Part shown: positions 44,790 through 54,100 of the stretch, one piece after another
Layout: every line of letters starts with the position of its first letter
Numbering within the stretch: position 1 is the first letter of the stretch
Translations under genes and position numbers: made by a program
NCBI GenBank assembly: GCA_011087645.1
Contig: JAALLF010000013.1
Coordinates: 1 to 64,000, forward strand
Direction: 5' to 3'
Length of the DNA stretch: 64,000 nucleotides
From: Alphaproteobacteria bacterium
Lineage (GTDB): Bacteria > Pseudomonadota > Alphaproteobacteria > UBA6615
Notes under the pieces: generated by a model
What the model was told of the DNA's origin: nothing
Database searches by the model: none
The model's input: the letters and a program-made list of their open reading frames with translations, nothing else

Positions 44790-45472
44790 GGCGCCGCGCC
44801 GTAGCCGACCTGGCGTTCGCCGAAGACGCCAGTGCCGACCCGCACATGAGTGGCCCCCAGGGCGACCGCCATTTCAAAGTCGGCCGACATGCCCATGCTT
44901 AATCCCGCAATCTCATTGCGCTCGGCGATGTTGCGCAGCAAGGCAAAATGCGGCGCCGGGGCCTCGTCGAGCGGCGGAATGCACATCAAGCCGACCACCG
45001 GCAACCCGGCTGTGCGGCAGTGGGCGATGAATTCGTCAGCCGCCTCGGGCCAGATGCCGGCCTTTTGCGGCTCTTCGCCGGTATTGATTTGGATGAAGCA
45101 ATCCCGCGAGACACCGGCCTTGTCGAAAGCATCGGCGAGGCGGGCGACCAATTTCGGCCGGTCGACCGTCTGAATAACATCGAACAGCGCCACCGCATCG
45201 CGCACCTTGTTGGTTTGCAGCGGGCCGATGAGATGCAATTCCAGGTCGGGGTGCTCGGCGCGCCGCGCCGCCCAATGGCCCTGCGCCTCCTGTACCCGGT
45301 TTTCGCCAAACACCAGATGGCCCGCCGCAAGCGCTTGATCGAGGCGCTGCTCGACCTGCCCCTTGCTCACGGCAATAAGTGTGGCATCGCCCGCATCGCG
45401 GTCGGCGGCTTGCGCGGCAGCCACGATACGCTGGTTGACCTGGCTTAAGTTACTGGCGACGTCATCTGTCAT
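44786..45472 (-). CDS. YggS-family PLP homeostasis protein
   Basis: A 228-residue COG0325 protein, taking ATG 45472 instead of a TTG 15 nt upstream. The PLP-binding lysine is in LIAVSKGQVEQRLDQAL near residue 36-41. HLVFGENRVQEAQGHW, LHLIGPLQTNKVRDAV and GLSMGMSADFEMAVALG complete the alanine-racemase-like barrel. It binds PLP and buffers its level and affects amino-acid and vitamin B6 balance; it is not an enzyme in the usual sense. It is divergent from the cupin gene, 92 nt away. Confidence 0.94.
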   Translation of the reverse strand: MTDDVASNLSQVNQRIVAAAQAADRDAGDATLIAVSKGQVEQRLDQALAAGHLVFGENRVQEAQGHWAARRAEHPDLELHLIGPLQTNKVRDAVALFDVIQTVDRPKLVARLADAFDKAGVSRDCFIQINTGEEPQKAGIWPEAADEFIAHCRTAGLPVVGLMCIPPLDEAPAPHFALLRNIAERNEIAGLSMGMSADFEMAVALGATHVRVGTGVFGERQVGYGAAP

Positions 45473-45564
45473 ATTGGTTTCGCGCAATAGCCGCGGACGC
45501 CTAAACCCATTAAAACAAAATCCTGAATTTTCGCCCGTTCGCGCAACCTATAATATTGGCCGCC

Positions 45565-46785
45565 ATGACAAAACCCATCGAGACTTTCGCCGATCTCATC
45601 GCGCCAATCACCGAGGGCGAATTTTTTGCCGACTATCACGACCAGAAATTTCTGCACATTCCGGCACCGGACCCGAACAAGTTCGCCGATGTTATGTCGT
45701 GGGACATCCTGACGAATATGTTGAACATGACATCGATCTGGAGCCCGACCAGTCTGCAAGTTTTTCTCGACACAAAGGCCATACCGGCTGAGCAGTATTG
45801 CCGCGAGGCCACGGATCGAAACAACCAACCCAGCCTGCAGCCGGATGCCGAGAAGGTAAAAAGCTGGCTGCGACGCGGCGCGTCGCTCGTGGCGAACGAT
45901 GTCGATACGCTGTGGTCCGGCACGGCCGCGGCCGCGAACGCCCTGGAAATACGGTTCGGCGGCCGGTCGCAAAGCAACCTCTATTGCTCGTGGAACCAAC
46001 ATCAGGCCTTCGACACCCATTTCGATACCCACGAAGTGTTCGCGCTGCACGTCGCCGGCGAAAAGGTTTGGCGTATTTACGAGGGACGCCTCGAGCGGCC
46101 GATCGCCAACGACGTTTTTAAGGGCCTGGACCAAGCCTATCACGATGAACATCGTGGCGCCGTCGCCGCGGAAGTCACCATGCGTCCCGGCGACATGCTC
46201 TATATCCCGCGCGGTCAGTACCATGACGCGCTGGCGTCAAGCGATGGCACCATCCACATAACCTATGGATTGACCCATGTTATCGGCTTTGACGTCCTAA
46301 CCCTGCTTTATGAATTGGCCATGGCGGACCCGCAGTTCCGCGGCAATATCCCCCTGCCCGATGCCGGGCCCGATGCGCGCCGGCAGTGGCTTAACGAGCT
46401 GGCCGATTGCCTGCACGAAATTGCCAATGGCGATTTGCTGTTGGCAAACCTCAACGCCTACCACGATTCCTACCGCTACTACCGCGGCGGGTTTAACCTG
46501 CCCGCGGATGCGTTCGAAAAAGATGTCAGCGAACGCTTCTCGGTCGTGGTCCGCAGCCTCGAGGTTGTCGACAATAGCGGGCAATTTTCCCTGCAGAGCG
46601 CCAAGGGCACGGTGCCGATCCCACCGGAACTGGCCGATCCGATCTCCTGGATGATCGATAGCGGCGATTTTTCGCCAACGGAACTGGCCAGCAAATTTCC
46701 TAACCTCACCGAAGATGTGCGCGACAAGCTGATCGACAATATGCTGTCCATGAAAGCCATTGCGCTGATTGCAAACACAGCCTGA
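45565..46785 (+). CDS. cupin/JmjC-like 2-oxoglutarate oxygenase-fold protein
   Basis: A 406-residue protein; ATG 45565 is chosen over an upstream TTG at 45556. A cupin_4/JmjC-type barrel is centred on FDTHFDTHEVFALHVAGEKV near residues 150-170, where His-x-Asp is the probable Fe(II) site, and GDMLYIPRGQYHDAL near 210-224 holds the distal His. The C-terminal half is helical, as in bacterial ribosomal oxygenases (YcfD/RoxA), and ends in a winged-helix-like LTEDVRDKLIDNMLSM stretch. These proteins hydroxylate ribosomal-protein side chains. It is larger than YcfD (about 370 residues); the substrate is unproven. Confidence 0.8.
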   Translation: MTKPIETFADLIAPITEGEFFADYHDQKFLHIPAPDPNKFADVMSWDILTNMLNMTSIWSPTSLQVFLDTKAIPAEQYCREATDRNNQPSLQPDAEKVKSWLRRGASLVANDVDTLWSGTAAAANALEIRFGGRSQSNLYCSWNQHQAFDTHFDTHEVFALHVAGEKVWRIYEGRLERPIANDVFKGLDQAYHDEHRGAVAAEVTMRPGDMLYIPRGQYHDALASSDGTIHITYGLTHVIGFDVLTLLYELAMADPQFRGNIPLPDAGPDARRQWLNELADCLHEIANGDLLLANLNAYHDSYRYYRGGFNLPADAFEKDVSERFSVVVRSLEVVDNSGQFSLQSAKGTVPIPPELADPISWMIDSGDFSPTELASKFPNLTEDVRDKLIDNMLSMKAIALIANTA

Positions 46786-46878
46786 CCGATGGTTACGCGG
46801 TATTCATGCATTATTCGGCAGGGTAAGTCGTAGAGGCGCTACAAAGTATTACTGGTTAATTAAATCATGTGGCGGTTA

Positions 46879-46904
46879 TGTCACAGTGTAATGAATTCGT
46901 GACA
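46879..46904. promoter_or_regulatory. inverted repeat TGTCAC-N14-GTGACA upstream of the porin
   Basis: Perfect 6-bp half-sites separated by 14 bp, centred about 183 nt before the porin start and just upstream of the candidate -35. It could be a dimeric regulator site, for example for an osmolarity or phosphate regulator. No named family motif is matched. Confidence 0.3.
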
Positions 46905-46922
46905 CAAACAACACGGAAAGCA

Positions 46923-46952
46923 TTGCAATTACCTTAGATTCCGGGGTTTTAT
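46923..46952 (+). promoter_or_regulatory. candidate sigma-70 promoter of the porin gene
   Basis: TTGCAA (46923-46928) and TTTTAT (46947-46952) with an 18-nt spacer, each matching four of six consensus bases. The implied start near 46959 would give a leader of about 115 nt that includes the hairpin region. Confidence 0.35.
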
Positions 46953-46981
46953 GCCCGACAAGGCTTCAGTGCAGAAGTCTG

Positions 46982-47045
46982 GCGTCCGCGTTAGTGCCAG
47001 AGCACAGCGAAGTTGACGAGTCCCCAACGGGACGAACGCGGACGC
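46982..47045 (+). promoter_or_regulatory. structured 5' leader of the porin mRNA
   Basis: GCGTCCGCGTT (46982-46992) pairs perfectly with AACGCGGACGC (47035-47045), an 11-bp stem closing a loop that contains a second perfect hairpin, GTCCC-CAAC-GGGAC (47020-47033). The structure ends 14 nt before the GGAGG. It may stabilise the transcript, or control translation, or be a target of small RNAs as with other porin leaders. Confidence 0.6.
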
Positions 47046-47074
47046 AAGTCCAAGATTATGGAGGTTGGATTAAA

Positions 47075-48223
47075 ATGAAGAAAGCTCTTCTAGCAAGTAC
47101 CGCCCTGGTTGGCGCTGCCTTGCTGAGTGCACCGGCGCAAGCCGGAACGGTGGGGTCAGGTGATAACCTGGCTGTCCGCCTTAGTGGTTTCATGTGGTTC
47201 CAAGCCCACGTGCTTGACGAGCAAGGCTCGCAACGAGCTGGGTTCGGCCGTGGCTATGACTTTGACATTCCGGAAACCGAAGTTCACATCAATGCGTCGA
47301 ACACTGCCGATAATGGCATTAAGTACGGCGTATCGATCGAGATGGAAGTTAACACCGACGCCAGTGACAATGGTGACGAAGTTTGGGCGTTTTTGAGCGG
47401 CGACTTTGGCCGTATCGAAATGGGCGACCAGGACGATGTCACCAACCGTATGCTTGTTGGCGCTTTCCAGGCGCACAAAGGTATCTCGGGTCCGTTTGGT
47501 GGACTGGGCGGTGTGTTCCCAGTGTTCCATAACGGCTTTGGAGCCGTTGGCGCACTTGGTTCGCCGTACTTGTATCGTACAGATATTCAAGCTGCGACAT
47601 CGAGCGATCGCACGAAAGTCATCTACTTCTCGCCGCGATTCTCGGGTTTCCAAGTCGGCGCATCCTTTACGCCTGACAGCGGCGCTAACGGTGCGAGTTT
47701 CGGGGAAACGGACAACGACACCAGCTTCAACAACATGATTAGCCTGGGTCTTAACTACACCGGTAAGTTCGACGACGTTGGTGTTTCTGCAACCGTTTCG
47801 TATGAAACGGCAGAACAGGAAATCGACGGCGCCGATAATGTCAACGAGGACCTCGAACTCCTCCATATCGGTGCTAAGGTCGACTTTGCCGGCTTTACAG
47901 TTGGCGCCAACTATCGCGACAATGGCGATTCAACCTTGTCCACCGCAGCAGTATCGGCTGGCGCGGACCAGGGCGACTATTGGGCGGTAGGTGCCGGTTA
48001 TCAGCAGGGCCCTTGGGGCGTCAGCGCCTGGTATTCGCTGGGCGAGCGTGACGTATCTAGCTCAGTCGAAAACACGGTTGAACGCTGGGGTCTCGGTGCT
48101 CGCTACGCGATCGCGCCGGGTTGGCAAGTTCGCGCCGACTATAACAACGCGACCCAGGAGACCACGGGTAGCGAGGATCTTAAAGCGCAGGCGTTTATCC
48201 TGACCAACATGTTCAACTTCTAA
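47075..48223 (+). CDS. outer-membrane porin
   Basis: A 382-residue general porin with a Sec signal peptide (KKALLASTALVGAALLSA, cleavage after AQA). The ATG at 47075 follows GGAGG; the frame is open further upstream through the leader but that part is not coding. The mature part starts GTVGSGDNLAVRLSGFMWF, has many alternating amphipathic strands, an L3-like loop (GAFQAHKGISGPFGGLGGVF), and ends with an aromatic residue (MFNF), the outer-membrane assembly signal. Codon use here appears less GC-biased (more T/A third positions) than neighbours, as expected for a very highly expressed gene. It forms a trimeric diffusion channel; selectivity is unknown. A strong terminator follows. Confidence 0.93.
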   Translation: MKKALLASTALVGAALLSAPAQAGTVGSGDNLAVRLSGFMWFQAHVLDEQGSQRAGFGRGYDFDIPETEVHINASNTADNGIKYGVSIEMEVNTDASDNGDEVWAFLSGDFGRIEMGDQDDVTNRMLVGAFQAHKGISGPFGGLGGVFPVFHNGFGAVGALGSPYLYRTDIQAATSSDRTKVIYFSPRFSGFQVGASFTPDSGANGASFGETDNDTSFNNMISLGLNYTGKFDDVGVSATVSYETAEQEIDGADNVNEDLELLHIGAKVDFAGFTVGANYRDNGDSTLSTAAVSAGADQGDYWAVGAGYQQGPWGVSAWYSLGERDVSSSVENTVERWGLGARYAIAPGWQVRADYNNATQETTGSEDLKAQAFILTNMFNF

Positions 48224-48251
48224 GCCCAGGCGGTTTAGCAGTAAAAGATAC

Positions 48252-48283
48252 GGGCGGCGGATTTTCCGCCGCCCTATTTTTTT
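48252..48283 (+). terminator. strong rho-independent terminator after the porin
   Basis: GGGCGGCGGA-TTT-TCCGCCGCCC is a perfect 10-bp stem followed by TATTTTTTT. It lies 28 nt after the porin stop, as expected for an abundant transcript. Confidence 0.95.
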
Positions 48284-48349
48284 GTGCCGACTTCTCTGCT
48301 ATTAGACTGAGAGTCTCCTCTACGGGGCGCACAATTTCCGGTTGGAACA

Positions 48350-48868
48350 ATGACGCGAATCCGCAACTCGATATTTTCCACCTTCGTCGCTGCTCTTTTG
48401 CTGACAGCCTGCGACAGCATTCCGACAGAACGCGCCGACGGACAGGGTGCCGACGACAAAATAAGACAGAGCGGCGGCAAGCTGTTCGGCGATATCAACT
48501 TGCTGGGCCCCGACCGTGATAAGGACGCCGAGGGCGGATCGGGTATCGGCGTCAACGGATTTCTGTGGCGCGCCTCGCTGGATACCTTGTCTTTCCTGCC
48601 GCTTTCATCGGCCGATCCGTTTGGCGGCGTGATCATCACCGACTGGTACTCACCGCCCGAGAGCCCCGAAGAGCGTTTCAAGGTCACGACATACATTCTT
48701 GGGCGCCAGCTGCGCTCGGACGGCGTCCGCGTCGCGGTGTTTCGCCAGGAACTAAACGGCAGCCGCGGCTGGGTCGATTCACAGGTCGAGAACGGAACCG
48801 GCTCGAAGCTCGAGGGGGCTATTTTAAGCCGCGCCCGCGAACTGCGGATCGCCTCCGCCGACCAATAG
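48350..48868 (+). CDS. DUF3576 lipoprotein
   Basis: A 172-residue predicted lipoprotein. The signal ends in a lipobox ALLLTACDSIP with the lipidated Cys near residue 23. The DUF3576 core follows: GIGVNGFLWRASLDTLSFLP, ADPFGGVIITDWYSPPES and LGRQLRSDGVRVAVFRQ. The family is common in alphaproteobacteria, usually directly before leuS-lptE-holA as here, suggesting a role in the outer membrane or LPS transport; the function is not known. Confidence 0.92.
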   Translation: MTRIRNSIFSTFVAALLLTACDSIPTERADGQGADDKIRQSGGKLFGDINLLGPDRDKDAEGGSGIGVNGFLWRASLDTLSFLPLSSADPFGGVIITDWYSPPESPEERFKVTTYILGRQLRSDGVRVAVFRQELNGSRGWVDSQVENGTGSKLEGAILSRARELRIASADQ

Positions 48869-48977
48869 AATATCCGCCCAGGCCGGCGCGCCCATATGAG
48901 CAAAACCCGATATAGCGCCCTCGCCCCGCGGGCCCGCCAAACCCCGCCGCGCGTGCGCCTTGGACATATGTGCCGTC

Positions 48978-51581
48978 ATGCCCCGCTATAATTTTCGCGA
49001 AACCGAAGCCGAGTGGCAGCAAGCCTGGGACGCGCGCGATGCATTTACCGCCCGCGAAGAGCCCGGCCATCGGAAATACTACGTGCTCGAGATGTTTCCC
49101 TACCCTTCGGGCCGCATCCATATGGGCCATTTGCGTTGCTACACGTTGGGCGACGTGGTGGCCCGGTATAAGCGCGCCCGCGGGTTCAACGTCCTCCACC
49201 CCATGGGCTGGGATGCCTTCGGCTTGCCAGCGGAAAACGCGGCGATGGAAAAGGGCGTCCATCCCGCCGATTGGACCTACGAGAACATCGCGGCGATGCG
49301 CAGCCAGCTCAAGGCGATGGGCCTGTCGATCGATTGGTCGCGCGAGCTGGCGACCTGCGATCCGGAGTATTACCAACACGAGCAAGCCATGTTCCTCGAC
49401 TTCATGGAGCAGGGCTTGGTGTACCGCCAGGAAGGCTGGGTGAACTGGGACCCGGTCGACCATACGGTGTTGGCGAACGAACAGGTTATCGACGGTAAGG
49501 GCTGGCGCTCGGGCGCGCCGATCGAACGGCGGCGGCTGGCCCAGTGGTTTTGCCGGATTACCGACTTCAACGACGATCTGCTCGCCAGCCTCGAGCGGCT
49601 GGACCGCTGGCCCGCCAAGGTCCGCACCATGCAGGAAAATTGGATCGGCCGATCCGAGGGCGCCTATATCGATTTCGCTTTCGCCGAGGCCGACGAGGAC
49701 CCGGGCGGCGGCAACGGCGCGGGCGGCCGCGACCCGTTGCGGGTTTATACGACCCGGCCGGATACAATTTTCGGCGCTAGCTTTTGCGCCATCGCGGCGG
49801 ACCATCCGCTGAGCGAGGAGCTGGCGAAGAACAATCCGGCGATCGCCGCGTTTGTCGAGGAATGCCGCCAACTGGGCACCAGCGAAGAGGCCATTCAAAA
49901 GGCCAACAAGCGCGGTATCGATACCGGGTTGCGGGTCAAACACCCGTTCGCCGACCAGCTCCTGCCGGTCTACGCGGCGAACTTCGTGCTGATGGGGTAT
50001 GGCACCGGCGCGATCTTCGGGTGCCCCGCCCATGATCAGCGCGATCTGGATTTCGCGCACGCCTACGATCTGCCGGTCCGCCCGGTGGTCGTGCCCAGCA
50101 CCGCCGACCCGGACACCTTCGACGTGGGCGACGAGGCCTATATTGGCGAGGGCAAGCTGGCGCATTCGCAGTTCCTCGACGGGCTCGGCGTCGACGACGC
50201 CAAGCGCACGGTAATCGAGCGTCTGGCGGCCGACAGGTCGGGCGAGGGCACGGTGAACTACCGGCTGCGCGACTGGCTGGTCTCGCGGCAGCGCTATTGG
50301 GGCTGTCCGATCCCGGTGATCCATTGTGGCGATTGCGGCATCGTGCCGGTGCCGCGCGCGGATCTGCCGGTGATCCTGCCCAAGGAAGTGGACTTCGCCG
50401 CGCCGGGCAATCCGCTCGACCGCCACCCGAGCTGGAAGCATGTGGACTGTCCGGCCTGCGGCATAGCGGCCCAGCGCGACACCGACACCTTCGACACCTT
50501 CATGGATTCGTCCTGGTATTTTGCCCGCTTCTGCTCGCCGCGGGCCGACATCCCGGTCGACGCCGCGGCTGGCGACTATTGGCTGCCGGTCGATCAGTAT
50601 ATCGGCGGCATCGAACATGCGATTTTGCATCTGCTCTATTCGCGCTTTTTTATGCGCGCCATGCACAAGGCCGACTATATCGACATCGACGAGCCGTTCG
50701 ACGGCCTGTTCACCCAGGGCATGGTCAATCACGCGACGTTCCGCGACGCCGACGGGCAATGGATCGAACCGCAGAATGTGGTGCGCGACGCGGCCGGCGC
50801 CGCCCAGCGCGCCGATACCGGCGTGCCGGTCGATATCGGCCGGGTCGAGAAGATGTCGAAATCGAAAAAGAACACGGTCGACCCGACCGACGTTATCGAG
50901 CATTACGGCGCGGACACGGCGCGCTGGTTCATTCTGTCGGACAGCCCGCCGGACCGCGATATGGAGTGGACCGACGCCGGCGTGCAGGGCGCCTTTCGCT
51001 ACGTCAACCGGGTCGCGCGGCTAATCGACGACCAGCTCGACGCCTTGCCCAAGCCCGGCGCGGCGCTGCCCGGCGATCTGTCGGACCCGGCCGCCGAATT
51101 GCGCCAGATCACCCACAAGACCATCGCCGGCATCACCGACGATTATGAGCGCTTCCACTTCAATAAGTCGGTCGCGCGGCTCTACGAGCTGACCAACGCC
51201 ATAGCCGCCGTCGACACCGCAAAGCCCAGCGTCGGCGATGGCTGGGCAATTCGCGAAGCGCTCGAAGCGCTGGTGCGGCTGCTGGGCCCGATGACGCCGC
51301 ACCTCGCCGAGGAGATGTGGCGGCGCTTGGGCCACGACACTTTACTCGCCGACACGCCCTGGCCCGACGTCGATGACAGCTTGACCGTCGACGAGACTGT
51401 CACCGTGGCGATCCAGGTAGCCGGAAAATTACGCGGCACCATCGACGTGCCCGCCGGCGCCGATAAAGATGCCGTCGAACCCCTGGCGCTGGCAGTCGCC
51501 AATGTTGCCGCGGCGATCGGCGGGCGGGCGGTCCGCAAAATGGTTTTCGTTCCCGACAAGCTGGTGAATTTCGTTGTTTAG
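48978..51581 (+). CDS. leuS: leucyl-tRNA synthetase
   Basis: An 867-residue class I synthetase, normal length, starting at ATG 48978 (a TTG 18 nt upstream is not used). The HIGH motif is [14 protein letters not shown] near 46-59 and the KMSKS motif is [13 protein letters not shown] near 625. A CP1 editing domain (about 225-425, with the [12 protein letters not shown] motif) removes misactivated amino acids. The C-terminal anticodon-binding domain ends with the [20 protein letters not shown] tail. It charges tRNA-Leu in the cytoplasm. Its stop overlaps the LptE start by 8 nt. Confidence 0.98.
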   Translation: MPRYNFRETEAEWQQAWDARDAFTAREEPGHRKYYVLEMFPYPSGRIHMGHLRCYTLGDVVARYKRARGFNVLHPMGWDAFGLPAENAAMEKGVHPADWTYENIAAMRSQLKAMGLSIDWSRELATCDPEYYQHEQAMFLDFMEQGLVYRQEGWVNWDPVDHTVLANEQVIDGKGWRSGAPIERRRLAQWFCRITDFNDDLLASLERLDRWPAKVRTMQENWIGRSEGAYIDFAFAEADEDPGGGNGAGGRDPLRVYTTRPDTIFGASFCAIAADHPLSEELAKNNPAIAAFVEECRQLGTSEEAIQKANKRGIDTGLRVKHPFADQLLPVYAANFVLMGYGTGAIFGCPAHDQRDLDFAHAYDLPVRPVVVPSTADPDTFDVGDEAYIGEGKLAHSQFLDGLGVDDAKRTVIERLAADRSGEGTVNYRLRDWLVSRQRYWGCPIPVIHCGDCGIVPVPRADLPVILPKEVDFAAPGNPLDRHPSWKHVDCPACGIAAQRDTDTFDTFMDSSWYFARFCSPRADIPVDAAAGDYWLPVDQYIGGIEHAILHLLYSRFFMRAMHKADYIDIDEPFDGLFTQGMVNHATFRDADGQWIEPQNVVRDAAGAAQRADTGVPVDIGRVEKMSKSKKNTVDPTDVIEHYGADTARWFILSDSPPDRDMEWTDAGVQGAFRYVNRVARLIDDQLDALPKPGAALPGDLSDPAAELRQITHKTIAGITDDYERFHFNKSVARLYELTNAIAAVDTAKPSVGDGWAIREALEALVRLLGPMTPHLAEEMWRRLGHDTLLADTPWPDVDDSLTVDETVTVAIQVAGKLRGTIDVPAGADKDAVEPLALAVANVAAAIGGRAVRKMVFVPDKLVNFVV

Positions 51582-52077
51582 GCTCGGCGTCATCGCCGCG
51601 GCCATGGCGTTTCTTACCGCCTGCGGCTTCACGCCGCTGCACGGTCAGCAACAGGTCGGCGCGGACACAACTGCCGCGCTGCGCCAGATATCGGTGCTGC
51701 CGATCGCTGAGCGCCTGGGCCAATTGCTGCGCATCGAGTTGACCAATCAACTGACCCCGACAGGGCCGCCGCGCACACCGGCCTATGTGCTCAATGTCAC
51801 CGTCACCGAGACCAAACAGAATCTCGCGGTCCGCAAAGACGCGACAGCGACCCGCGCCAATCTGATCATTACCGCGTCGTTCAAATTGAGACAGGCCGGC
51901 GTCGACACACCTCTGCTCAACAGCAAGGTGCGCTCGGTCAACAGCTATAATATTCTCGACGCCGACTTCGCCACCTTGAGCGCCGAATCGGACGCGCGGC
52001 GGCGCGCGGCACGCGATCTGGCGACGGAAATAAGATCGCGGTTGGGTATCTTCTTATCCCAACGGACTGCGGGTTAA
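51574..52077 (+). CDS. lptE: LPS-assembly lipoprotein LptE
   Basis: A 167-residue lipoprotein beginning with TTG at 51574, the only start that keeps the signal; a stop lies just upstream in frame. The short signal ends in a lipobox [12 protein letters not shown], with the lipidated Cys near residue 17. The remainder has the LptE/RlpB pattern: [20 protein letters not shown], then [20 protein letters not shown] and a C-terminal [17 protein letters not shown] helix. It plugs LptD in the outer membrane. It is followed by holA 12 nt later. Confidence 0.92.
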   Translation: MFRLGVIAAAMAFLTACGFTPLHGQQQVGADTTAALRQISVLPIAERLGQLLRIELTNQLTPTGPPRTPAYVLNVTVTETKQNLAVRKDATATRANLIITASFKLRQAGVDTPLLNSKVRSVNSYNILDADFATLSAESDARRRAARDLATEIRSRLGIFLSQRTAG

Positions 52078-52089
52078 TAACGGCCGGCT

Positions 52090-53139
52090 GTGAAAATATC
52101 CGCTAACAAAGTCGACGGCTTCATCAAGACGCTGAGCCCCAAAACACAGGCTGTACTTGTTTATGGGCCCGATAGCGGGCTTGTACGCGAACGGGTTGAT
52201 AGCCTGATCCGCGGCGTGGCCGAAGACCCGGCAGATCCATTCAAAGTGGCGGAATTCAGCGCTTCACCGCTGGCCAAGGACGCCGCCCGCCTGGTCGACG
52301 AAGTGCTGGCTGTGTCGTTCGGCGGCGGGCGCCGTGTGCTGGTTGTACGTGACGGCGGCGACGAGCTTTCAGGGTCTGTCACGGCTGTGTTGGAGAACGC
52401 GGCGGCAAACCACCCGATGGCTGCGCTGATTGTCGTCGGGGCGGGAAATTTGACGCCGCGTTCCTCGTTGCGCCGCCTGTTTGAAGGTAACGACGCCTGC
52501 GCCGCGCTGCCCTGCTATCCCGATGACGAGGCCGGACTGGCGCAATTGCTGCGGGCGAGCCTCGCCGCCGAAGAGATTGCCATCGACCCCGCGGCGCTGC
52601 CGGCCGCCGCGGCGCTGTTGGGCTCCGATCGCCAGGCAAATCGGCGGGAGATCGAGAAACTGGTGCTGTTTGCCGGCCCCGGCGGCGCCTTAACCGAGGA
52701 AATGGTGCTGGCCTGCCTGGGCGATAGCGCGGCAGCGTCGACCGACGAGGCGGTGTTATCCGCCGCCGATGGCAATTATGACAGCTTGGTGGAAAATCTG
52801 GGCCGCGTCTGGGCCGACGGCACCGAACCGGTCGCGGTTATCCGCAACGCCCAACGGCACTTTCAACGGCTACACTATGTGTTGGCGCAAACCAGTGACG
52901 GGGTCGCGCTCGATGCGGCGCTCAAGCAATTGCGGCCACCGCTATTCTGGCGGGTCGCGGGACGGTTCCGCAGCCAGTTGAACACCTGGTCGCTGGCATC
53001 GGTGGAAACCTCTCTGGCGCGGCTCACGGACGCCGAACTGTCGGCCAAATCGACCGGCGCACCGGCCGCGCTAGTATGCGACCGCACCCTGATGGCGATC
53101 ACTCAATTGGCCCGCTCCGGCCAGCGGAGACCCCATTAA
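52090..53139 (+). CDS. holA: DNA polymerase III delta subunit
   Basis: A 349-residue clamp-loader subunit (GTG start at 52090). The N-terminal AAA-like domain opens KTQAVLVYGPDSGLVRERVD, the degenerate P-loop typical of delta. VLVVRDGGDELSGSVTAVLEN and ALLGSDRQANRREIEKLVLF are family segments. The C-terminal collar contains VIRNAQRHFQRLHYVLAQ. It opens the beta clamp during replication. It is convergent with parB, with 28 nt between the stops. Confidence 0.95.
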   Translation: MKISANKVDGFIKTLSPKTQAVLVYGPDSGLVRERVDSLIRGVAEDPADPFKVAEFSASPLAKDAARLVDEVLAVSFGGGRRVLVVRDGGDELSGSVTAVLENAAANHPMAALIVVGAGNLTPRSSLRRLFEGNDACAALPCYPDDEAGLAQLLRASLAAEEIAIDPAALPAAAALLGSDRQANRREIEKLVLFAGPGGALTEEMVLACLGDSAAASTDEAVLSAADGNYDSLVENLGRVWADGTEPVAVIRNAQRHFQRLHYVLAQTSDGVALDAALKQLRPPLFWRVAGRFRSQLNTWSLASVETSLARLTDAELSAKSTGAPAALVCDRTLMAITQLARSGQRRPH

Positions 53140-53167
53140 ACGTAGTAATATCAAATAGTTAACGGGG

Positions 53168-54100
53168 TTACGCCGGCGAGCTAAGGGGCGGGTCATCGAC
53201 CGCGCCGCCGATGTTTATGGCGCCACCCTGATTGAGGCGTTGCAATATGTCGTCGAGTTGATCGAGGGTCGAATAGTTGATCGACACGGATCCGCCCTTG
53301 GCGCCGTCGCCGCGAAACTTGATGGACACCTTCAGGCCCAGCATGCTGGATAAATCGTGTTCCAGAGCGATCGTGTCGGAATCCTTGGCGGACGCCTTTT
53401 TTGCCCGCGAGGGCGCGCCGCCTTTCGGGGCCTGCACCAATTGCTCGGCCTGGCGGACGGAAAGGCCCTTGGCGATGATGTCGCCGGCGAGTTTTTCCGC
53501 ATCGTCATGGCCCACCAGGGCGCGCGCGTGTCCCGCCGACAAAGCGCCGCTATCGACATGGTCCTGCACCGCCACCGGTAGCGTGAGCAGGCGCAGCGTA
53601 TTGGCGATGCTGCTCCGGCTCTTACCAACCGCCTTGGCCAATATCTCTTGGGTGTGATCGAACTCGTCCATCAACCGCTGAAACGCGTTCGCCTCTTCGA
53701 TCGGCGACAGGTTTTCGCGCTGCAAATTTTCGATCAAGGCGATTTCGAGGGTTTCTTCGTCGGAGAAATCGCGGACGATGACGGGAACTTCGTGCAATTG
53801 CGCACGTTGCGCCGCGCGCCAGCGGCGTTCGCCGGCGATTATCTCATAGGCGTCGGCGTGCAGCGGATCACGGCGTACCAAAATAGGCTGCAGAATTCCC
53901 TTCGCGCGCACCGATTCGACCAGCGACGCGAGCTCATCGTCGTCGAAGCGCCGGCGCGGCTGGTACTTGCCCGGCGCGAGCTGTTCGATCGGCACCGTAT
54001 GGGTCGAACGATGCGGCTCCGGGCTTGATTGATCTTCAACATCGTCGCCGAGCAGGGCCGACAGGCCGCGACCCAACCCTTTCCGCGGTTCATCGCTCAT
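53168..54100 (-). CDS. parB: chromosome-partitioning protein ParB (CTPase)
   Basis: A 310-residue ParB. The N-terminal CTP-binding domain has QLAPGKYQPRRRFDDDELAS and GERRWRAAQRA (the GERRxRA nucleotide motif near 92-102). The helix-turn-helix is in EILAKAVGKSRSSIANTLRL and LSAGHARALVGHDD, and a C-terminal dimer domain follows. It loads at parS and spreads. Two matching parS sites are in this window (55487 and 57574), within 4 kb. Starts in the ATGA overlap with the parA stop. Confidence 0.97.
   Translation of the reverse strand: MSDEPRKGLGRGLSALLGDDVEDQSSPEPHRSTHTVPIEQLAPGKYQPRRRFDDDELASLVESVRAKGILQPILVRRDPLHADAYEIIAGERRWRAAQRAQLHEVPVIVRDFSDEETLEIALIENLQRENLSPIEEANAFQRLMDEFDHTQEILAKAVGKSRSSIANTLRLLTLPVAVQDHVDSGALSAGHARALVGHDDAEKLAGDIIAKGLSVRQAEQLVQAPKGGAPSRAKKASAKDSDTIALEHDLSSMLGLKVSIKFRGDGAKGGSVSINYSTLDQLDDILQRLNQGGAINIGGAVDDPPLSSPA

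Larger units (their letters stand above)
46786..47074 (+). other. porin upstream region and leader
   Basis: 289 nt ahead of the porin. It contains an inverted repeat TGTCAC-N14-GTGACA (46879-46904), a possible promoter (46923-46952) and a strongly structured leader (46982-47045). The ribosome-binding site GGAGG is at 47060-47064, 10 nt before ATG 47075. Confidence 0.6.

Noticed and set aside
48819..50903. 694-codon open frame opposite leuS
   Set aside because: It is the antisense shadow of a G+C-rich conserved gene; leuS is intact and the opposite frame shows no domain.
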